Below are positions 33,519-37,965 of a stretch of 37,965 bases of DNA, in pieces. The translations under genes were made by a program, and so were the position numbers. Source of the DNA: Bacteroidaceae bacterium. GTDB taxonomy: Bacteria; Bacteroidota; Bacteroidia; Bacteroidales; Bacteroidaceae. The DNA is taken from positions 1 through 37,965 of the forward strand of contig JAFYAT010000132.1 in NCBI GenBank assembly GCA_017540585.1, read 5' to 3'. Position 1 is the stretch's first letter; each line of letters opens with the position of its first letter. The notes beneath the pieces are model-generated. The model was given only the letters and a program-made list of their open reading frames with translations. It did no database searches and was not told the origin of the DNA.

Positions 33519-34826
33519 ATGGGAAGGATAATATCAGTGATAATCATAATGATGATGTGCATGGCAAGGACTTATGCACAGAGGGAACGATGGGTGTATG
33601 ACTTCGTAGTTCCCGATAGTGGTAGTTTCACTGATGCCATTCACAGAGCTAACGCAAGGGAGGATATGCAGAGGCGTTTCCGCATATTCATCAAGTCGGA
33701 CTATTATATCGTAAAGGGAGATGGCGATACGATAACAACGGTAGAGAACGGCGATACAGTACGCTTCCCAAGTCCTATGACTATACTCAATGCTCCAAAC
33801 ACGTCTATCATAGGCGAGAACTGGAAAGACACAAAGATTGTCAACATTCCTCGACACGAAGGTATCAGCATAACATCAACGCTTTATCTCAACCGTGCTG
33901 ACAGCACATATATTCAAGATATTGAACTGTGGTGCAACTACAAGAATGATGCCAAGGCTTTTGCCAACCGTTCAGTGGCTCTCAACGAGAAGCGTTGCAG
34001 GGGTAATATTCTTAAGAACGTGATGCTGACAAGTACACAGGACACATATTATACGAACAATGAGGGCACGACTTACCTCGAAAACTGCAAGATAAACGGT
34101 ACGGTTGATTTCATCTGTGGTGGCGGAACTGTATTTTTCAACGACTGTGAACTCACAATGCTATCACGTGGCAAGGCTGGAAGCAAGGACATCATAACAG
34201 CAGCAGCCACAGAAAATAAACTGAAGTTTGGTTATGTGTTCAATAACTGCACCATCAATGGATCAGAAGAGCAGAACAACAAATACTTCCTTGGACGTCC
34301 TTGGAAGAATGCTCCGCAAGTGGTGTGGCTCAATACACGCATGAACATTGTACCATGCGAACAAGCATGGCGAGATATGCACGGAACACTTCCTCGACTG
34401 TTTGCCGAATATAATAGCCATACAGCAGATGGCACAACGATAGACACAAGCAACAGAAAGAAGACGTACAAGAACACGAAGAACAAGGAAGTAACAGTTA
34501 AGTTCAATGGAACACTAACTGATAAGGAAGCCAACAATTACACAATAGATAAGGTTCTCGGCAACTGGAATCCGCAGGAGAGTTGCCAACTTGTTCTGGC
34601 TCCCGAACTTACAATCAAGGGACGCAGGACTCTGCAATGGAAGGATGTTCCCGATGCTTACTGCTATGCCATACTCATAGACGGCGATGTGGTTACCTTC
34701 ACCACCAAGAACGAATATGTTATTCCTGATGACACCGAAGAAGGTGCATGCTTCTCTATCCGCTGTGCCAACTGGTATGGAGGACTCGGAACAGCATCCA
34801 ACGAAGTGGTCTATCCGAACCGATAG
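33519..34826 (+). CDS. Pectinesterase (CE8 family)
   Basis: The enzyme removes methyl esters from pectin so that lyases can act. The 435-residue protein has a signal peptide ending in TYAQ (residue 21) and a right-handed beta-helix. The CE8 catalytic residues are visible: Asp175 in QDTYY, Asp197 in GTVDFI and Arg260 with Trp262 in LGRPW. Residues about 350-435 form a beta-sandwich tail (LQWKDVPDAYCYAILIDGD) resembling a fibronectin-type module. It is not next to SusC/D genes. It follows an unusual 301-bp repeat array and is ended by a strong hairpin. The carbohydrate-binding protein at 25114 may bind the same polymer. Confidence 0.93.
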   Translation: MGRIISVIIIMMMCMARTYAQRERWVYDFVVPDSGSFTDAIHRANAREDMQRRFRIFIKSDYYIVKGDGDTITTVENGDTVRFPSPMTILNAPNTSIIGENWKDTKIVNIPRHEGISITSTLYLNRADSTYIQDIELWCNYKNDAKAFANRSVALNEKRCRGNILKNVMLTSTQDTYYTNNEGTTYLENCKINGTVDFICGGGTVFFNDCELTMLSRGKAGSKDIITAAATENKLKFGYVFNNCTINGSEEQNNKYFLGRPWKNAPQVVWLNTRMNIVPCEQAWRDMHGTLPRLFAEYNSHTADGTTIDTSNRKKTYKNTKNKEVTVKFNGTLTDKEANNYTIDKVLGNWNPQESCQLVLAPELTIKGRRTLQWKDVPDAYCYAILIDGDVVTFTTKNEYVIPDDTEEGACFSIRCANWYGGLGTASNEVVYPNR

Positions 34827-34828
34827 GT

Positions 34829-34856
34829 CCCCTCTAACTCCCCCAAGGGAGAAGAA
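34829..34856. repeat. CCCCTCTAACTCCCCCAAGG-type intergenic motif
   Basis: Just after the pectinesterase stop codon, a CTCCC/GGGAG stem with C-rich surroundings appears. It resembles a short motif I recall as recurrent in Bacteroidetes spacers, and is related to the CCCTCCCT-GT-AGGGAGGG hairpin at 37189. Confidence 0.4.
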
Positions 34857-34859
34857 AAG

Positions 34860-34909
34860 TTTGACCATTACGCATTTGCTTACTGTAAAGCAAACACGTA
34901 ATGGTCAAA
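34860..34909. terminator. Bidirectional terminator between pectinesterase and acyl-CoA synthetase genes
   Basis: Arms 34860-34872 and 34897-34909 (TTTGACCATTACG) are fully complementary, with a second inner stem TTTGCTT / AAGCAAA. The plus side continues into a T-rich stretch (TTCTTAACTCTTTATTTT) and the minus side into CTTTTCTTCT. It separates two convergent genes. Confidence 0.7.
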
Positions 34910-34962
34910 TTCTTAACTCTTTATTTTAGATTCTTAATTTCTCAAATCTTAATTCTTAAATC

Positions 34963-36636
34963 TTATTTTTTTTCTTTTCCCCTGATTTCCGCCCTGCGTA
35001 TCTTACCGCTGATGGTCTTAGGCAGTTCAGTTACGAACTCTACGACACGAGGATACTTGTATGGAGCTGTCTCATGCTTCACGTGATCCTGAAGTTCCTT
35101 GATGAGTTGCTTACGCTGTGCATCAGAATCGGCAATCATGTCACGATACTTAGGAGTGAGCACAATGGTAGCCTTGATAATCTGTCCACGTATTGGGTCA
35201 GGCACAGCTGTGATGGCACATTCCACAACGGATGGATGAGTCATGAGGGCTGACTCTACCTCGAAAGGACCGACACGATAACCAGAAGTCTTGATGACAT
35301 CGTCCGAACGGCTGACATACCAGAAATATCCATCCTCATCGTAATACACGATATCGCCAGTATAGTACAATCCATTCTGTATGCGTTTCTCCGTCATCTC
35401 CTCATTACGATAGTAACACTTAAATAGACCGAGAGGCTTTGTCTCGCCAACCTTGATTACAAGTTCGCCATGCACCATTGGTGCTACGTGCTTGCCCTCT
35501 TCATCCACCACGTCGATATTGAACTGAGCGTTACGTCTTCCCATAGCTCCAGCCTTAGGCTTGACCCAAGGATATGTGCCCACAACAAGTGTGGTCTCTG
35601 TCTGTCCGTATGACTCGTATATCTTGATGCCTGTCTTCTGTTCCCACTCATCAAAAACGCTTGGAGAGAGAGCCTCGCCAGCCGTTGTACACCATCTGAG
35701 CGAAGACAGATTGTATTTAGTCACATCTTCAAGCAGAAGCATACGGTAGATGGTAGGAGGTGCACAGAATGATGTGATACGATGATTCTGCAATACATCA
35801 AGCAGCTCCGATGCCTCGAACTTACCCTCATAGTCATATACGAAGACCGTAGCACCACAAATCATCTGTCCGTAGAACTTGCCCCATACAGCCTTACCCC
35901 AACCTGTGTCGGCAAGAGTAAGATGTACATCACCATCATGCAGATTGTGCCAGAAGCGTGCTGTGATGATATGTGCAAGAGGATATGAATAGTCGTGCAT
36001 CACCATCTTTGGCTCGCCCGTCGTTCCACTCGTGAAGTAGAGGAGGAAGTTATCCGTAACGCTATTGCGCTTAGGAGCAACGAAAGGCTCAGCCTCAGCC
36101 AGTCCACGATTATAGTCGTACCATCCATTAGGAACAGAAGGACCAACAGAGATACAATGACGCAACATTGGTGAGAATCGTCGTGCTCTTTGGATGTGCT
36201 TGAGTACAATCTGGTCACCACAAGCAATAATGCAACATATACCAGCCATGTGGCAACGGTAGATGATATCCTTGTCTGTAAGCATGTGTGTGGCAGGGAT
36301 AGCCACAGCACCAATCTTATGGAGTGCAACCATCGTAATCCACCATTCAACCCTACGCTTGAGGATAAGCATAACCCTATCACCCTTATCTATACCTATA
36401 CTCATAAGGAATGATGCACACTGGTCGCTCAGATGCTTCAGTGCGCTATATGTGATATGTCTTTCCTCCCCTTTGTCGTTAGTCCACAAGATGGCTTCCT
36501 TATCAGGATATTCTGTTGCATATCTATCCACAACATCATATCCGAAGTTGAAGTCATCAGGAATGTTTACCTTATAGTTTGCGAGGAAATCTTCGTATGA
36601 GTCAAAATCCGTTTTTGCAAGAAATCTTTCTATCAT
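34963..36636 (-). CDS. AMP-binding acyl-CoA synthetase (acetyl/medium-chain type)
   Basis: The enzyme activates a carboxylic acid with ATP and joins it to CoA. From the start at 36636 it has 557 residues with all class motifs: YFTSGTTGEPKMV (AMP loop), YESYGQTE, YYTGD, SRSDDVIKTSGYRVGP (hinge) and PKTISGKIRR with the catalytic Lys near the end. It is closest to the acetate/medium-chain acyl-CoA synthetases that are frequent in Bacteroidetes; the acid used is unknown. An ATG at 36666 overlaps the predicted -7 box and was rejected. It stands alone; the usual cupin regulator gene is not adjacent in this window. Confidence 0.92.
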   Translation of the reverse strand: MIERFLAKTDFDSYEDFLANYKVNIPDDFNFGYDVVDRYATEYPDKEAILWTNDKGEERHITYSALKHLSDQCASFLMSIGIDKGDRVMLILKRRVEWWITMVALHKIGAVAIPATHMLTDKDIIYRCHMAGICCIIACGDQIVLKHIQRARRFSPMLRHCISVGPSVPNGWYDYNRGLAEAEPFVAPKRNSVTDNFLLYFTSGTTGEPKMVMHDYSYPLAHIITARFWHNLHDGDVHLTLADTGWGKAVWGKFYGQMICGATVFVYDYEGKFEASELLDVLQNHRITSFCAPPTIYRMLLLEDVTKYNLSSLRWCTTAGEALSPSVFDEWEQKTGIKIYESYGQTETTLVVGTYPWVKPKAGAMGRRNAQFNIDVVDEEGKHVAPMVHGELVIKVGETKPLGLFKCYYRNEEMTEKRIQNGLYYTGDIVYYDEDGYFWYVSRSDDVIKTSGYRVGPFEVESALMTHPSVVECAITAVPDPIRGQIIKATIVLTPKYRDMIADSDAQRKQLIKELQDHVKHETAPYKYPRVVEFVTELPKTISGKIRRAEIRGKEKK

Positions 36637-36663
36637 ATTATTTGTGTTCGTTATTTCACGGCA

Positions 36664-36671
36664 CAAAAGTA
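36664..36671 (-). promoter_or_regulatory. -7 element of the acyl-CoA synthetase gene
   Basis: TACTTTTG on the minus strand fits TAnnTTTG and would start RNA near 36657, between two candidate start codons, so the ATG at 36636 is used. The -33 box is imperfect (ATTG at a 22-bp distance). Confidence 0.55.
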
Positions 36672-36797
36672 TTACGACTTAGTCTTTTATAAGCAATAAA
36701 GGTAATTATATAATACCGAAACGTCAATATGACGTACTGAATCGTCTTTCCGTCCGCACACCACACTTTTGGATGTGACGCAGAACGAGAACAATAA

Positions 36798-36836
36798 CAG
36801 CCATTAAACAGTTGTTAAACGACTGTTTAATGGCTG
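36798..36836. repeat. Perfect 15-bp hairpin (family A)
   Basis: Arms 36798-36812 and 36822-36836 (CAGCCATTAAACAGT) are fully complementary around a 9-nt loop. The stem is related to those at 11499 and 23106 (ACRGCSATTARAC core). It lies in the spacer between the acyl-CoA synthetase promoter and the LytTR gene. Confidence 0.6.
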
Positions 36837-36852
36837 CTAAACGCTTCGTAAT

Positions 36853-37050
36853 AAGAAGCAACAAAGAGCCACCATTGCTTTAGGGCATTATGACTAAAGC
36901 TTTCGTTCACTTCCGTCAAAGCTTTGAACGGATTCGACAGAAGCTTCTACACAATGCATTAGAAGCTTTTATGAAAACTGGCAAAAAAGTTGAGAACTTT
37001 GAATCAAATGTTGCGCATCAATAGCAACAAAGTCGAGGACTTTGGAGAGA
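36853..37050. repeat. 22-bp periodic array with AAGCTT (copy 3)
   Basis: AAGCTT occurs at 36897, 36919, 36941 and 36963, exactly 22 bp apart each time. The period continues in weaker form to about 37050, with AAAAGTTGAG, AATGTTGCG and AAAGTCGAGG starts, and perhaps backwards to 36853. Several units contain short inverted repeats around AAGCTT. It lies just downstream of the second LytTR gene. The period links it to the arrays at 8675 and 33189, though the sequence theme differs. Confidence 0.65.
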
Positions 37051-37095
37051 TTGACGCGTGTCGATGAAAAGTGCTCACGCTGCGTCAATAAAAAA

Positions 37096-37138
37096 CTGAC
37101 GTAGCGTCAACCAAAAATTGACGCTACGCCAGCCTTTT
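37096..37138. terminator. Bidirectional terminator, second copy of the TGACGTAGCGTCAA stem
   Basis: Arms 37096-37110 and 37118-37132 pair with one mismatch, which becomes G-U in a minus-strand RNA, matching the minus gene upstream. Six T follow on each strand. The stem is the same as at 23039. A partial third half-site (GCTGCGTCAAT) lies at about 37079. Confidence 0.75.
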
Positions 37139-37188
37139 TTATGAGGATTCTGTATATCGTTCTTAATAGAGGACAATGTAACTCAGTC

Positions 37189-37206
37189 CCCTCCCTGTAG
37201 GGAGGG
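37189..37206. repeat. Hairpin CCCTCCCT-GT-AGGGAGGG
   Basis: An 8-bp perfect GC-rich stem with a 2-base centre lies 17 nt past the stop codon of the LytTR gene. It may be a 3'-end structure and resembles the motif at 34829. Confidence 0.45.
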
Positions 37207-37222
37207 ATAGGGTGGGTCTCCT

Positions 37223-37965
37223 CTACGCCTTCAGCACCCACTCGTGGACAGCATTCCTCTTGTCACGACTGATTATGATTTCTGGTACATCATCACCCTT
37301 GATAATCATACGCTCCTTACCATTGGTATCACGTTCAAAACCGACAACCTCACTTGCAGGAATAATGAACTGACGATTAACTCTCATAAAACGAGTAGGG
37401 TCAAGCTGAGAATCTATATCGGTGAGACTCAAGTCTGTGTTGTACATCGTACCATTGTGGAGCACAATGAACGAACTCTTGTTCATCGTCATGATGTATC
37501 TCACCAGCGAGAGCGGAACAACCATCTCGCCAGTGGAAGTATGCAACAGGAAACGTTCACGATACTGCGAGTGTTGCGACATGAGACGAAGCAGTTCTTT
37601 GCGTTCCTCGTCGGTAATGAGTCGTGACAAAGCTTTATTGATGGCTTTCTGGAGACTGTCAGTATCAACAGGTTTGAGTAGATAGCTCAGACTGTTGAAC
37701 TCAAATGCACGGAGTGCGTACTCATCGTATGCCGTTGTGAATATTATAGGAATATCAGCAGGAGCATCGACAAGTGCAGAGAAACTGAGTCCGTCATTCA
37801 ACTGAATGTCGGCTATGATGATGTCAGGACGTACCTTGCCATCTGCAAAGAACTTACGTCCTTCCGCCACAGTACTTATCGGTTCAAGTATATTGCAACT
37901 TGGCAATATCTTCTGCAACATATCACACATAAGGTGATAGTTGAATATCTCATCTTCAAATATTA
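37223..37965 (-). CDS. LytTR-family response regulator, 5' end beyond the window
   Basis: The reading frame stays open to the window edge. The codons before an internal ATG at 37930 read IFEDEIFNYHL, the expected start of a receiver domain with its acidic pair, so the ATG at 37930 is not the true start and the gene is partial here. The phosphoacceptor is the Asp of IIADIQL, and YLLKP holds the switch Lys. The C-terminal LytTR domain follows (YIMTMNKSSFIVLHNG, FMRVNRQFIIPASEV). A histidine kinase gene probably lies just outside the window, as usual for this pair. A 22-bp periodic array lies directly downstream. Confidence 0.93.
   Translation of the reverse strand, partial: IFEDEIFNYHLMCDMLQKILPSCNILEPISTVAEGRKFFADGKVRPDIIIADIQLNDGLSFSALVDAPADIPIIFTTAYDEYALRAFEFNSLSYLLKPVDTDSLQKAINKALSRLITDEERKELLRLMSQHSQYRERFLLHTSTGEMVVPLSLVRYIMTMNKSSFIVLHNGTMYNTDLSLTDIDSQLDPTRFMRVNRQFIIPASEVVGFERDTNGKERMIIKGDDVPEIIISRDKRNAVHEWVLKA

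Noticed and set aside
37223-37930. Complete LytTR gene starting at 37930
   Set aside because: The codons upstream to the window edge continue the receiver domain (IFEDE), so the gene is cut by the window.

Overview
The window reads as chromosomal DNA of a Bacteroidales bacterium, most like Prevotella and its relatives. The evidence is the promoter type (TTTG, 19-21 bp, then TAnnTTTG, found upstream of many genes), the near absence of Shine-Dalgarno sites, and the gene families present: a fimbrillin-like lipoprotein with a FISUMP domain, an HU-HIG type DNA-binding protein, DUF6242 and DUF6089 proteins, tandem OmpH/Skp genes, a DUF2023 protein, LytS/LytTR two-component systems and plant-glycan enzymes. 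No rRNA, tRNA, phage, insertion sequence or CRISPR array was seen.

Layout. 1-2.7 kb: AT-rich flank, then a surface lipoprotein (minus) with a long leader. 2.8-5.3 kb: a PLP sugar aminotransferase and aspartate-semialdehyde dehydrogenase (asd), both minus and with separate promoters. 5.4-7.55 kb: a cation:proton antiporter. 7.55-9.08 kb: repeat-rich spacers around an HU-like gene (minus). 9.1-13.5 kb: a large secreted thioredoxin-fold protein and a fused peptidase C26/M19 protein. 13.6-23.0 kb: an envelope-biogenesis cluster, all plus: DUF6242 lipoprotein, DUF6089 protein, uppS, bamA, three OmpH/Skp paralogues, murI and a ComF-like gene. It joins lipid-carrier synthesis, outer-membrane protein assembly and D-glutamate supply for peptidoglycan. 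23.2-24.3 kb: a GH43-type glycosidase (minus). 24.6-28.9 kb: a plus operon with a small secreted protein, a Cthe_2159-type carbohydrate-binding beta-helix protein, a histidine kinase with a very His-rich periplasmic loop and a LytTR regulator. 29.0-31.8 kb: a five-gene minus operon (membrane protein, methyltransferase, flavodoxin, DUF2023, ZIP metal transporter) that looks like a metal-homeostasis unit. 32.1-33.1 kb: a divergent porin-like protein. 33.5-34.8 kb: a pectinesterase. 35.0-36.6 kb: an acyl-CoA synthetase (minus). 37.2 kb to the end: a second LytTR regulator (minus), cut by the window edge.

The GH43 enzyme, pectinesterase and carbohydrate-binding protein suggest life on plant cell-wall polysaccharides, as in the rumen or gut.

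The least explained part is the intergenic DNA. Three spacers (about 8.68-8.88, 33.19-33.49 and 36.85-37.05 kb) carry arrays with a strict 21-22 bp period. Two of them have a core of four 21-bp units, each a small hairpin of the form GAAC-N4-GTTC with compensating changes between units. At 33.2 kb this core is flanked by 22-bp A-tract units in one orientation and 22-bp T-tract units in the other. Two arrays lie in predicted long 5' leaders and the third next to a LytTR regulator gene. I do not recognise this architecture and regard it as the best candidate for an undescribed system. The window also holds several families of dispersed hairpins and octamer-like simple repeats, one of which has entered the aminotransferase reading frame. 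Several start codons were moved downstream on signal-peptide, promoter or overlap evidence.
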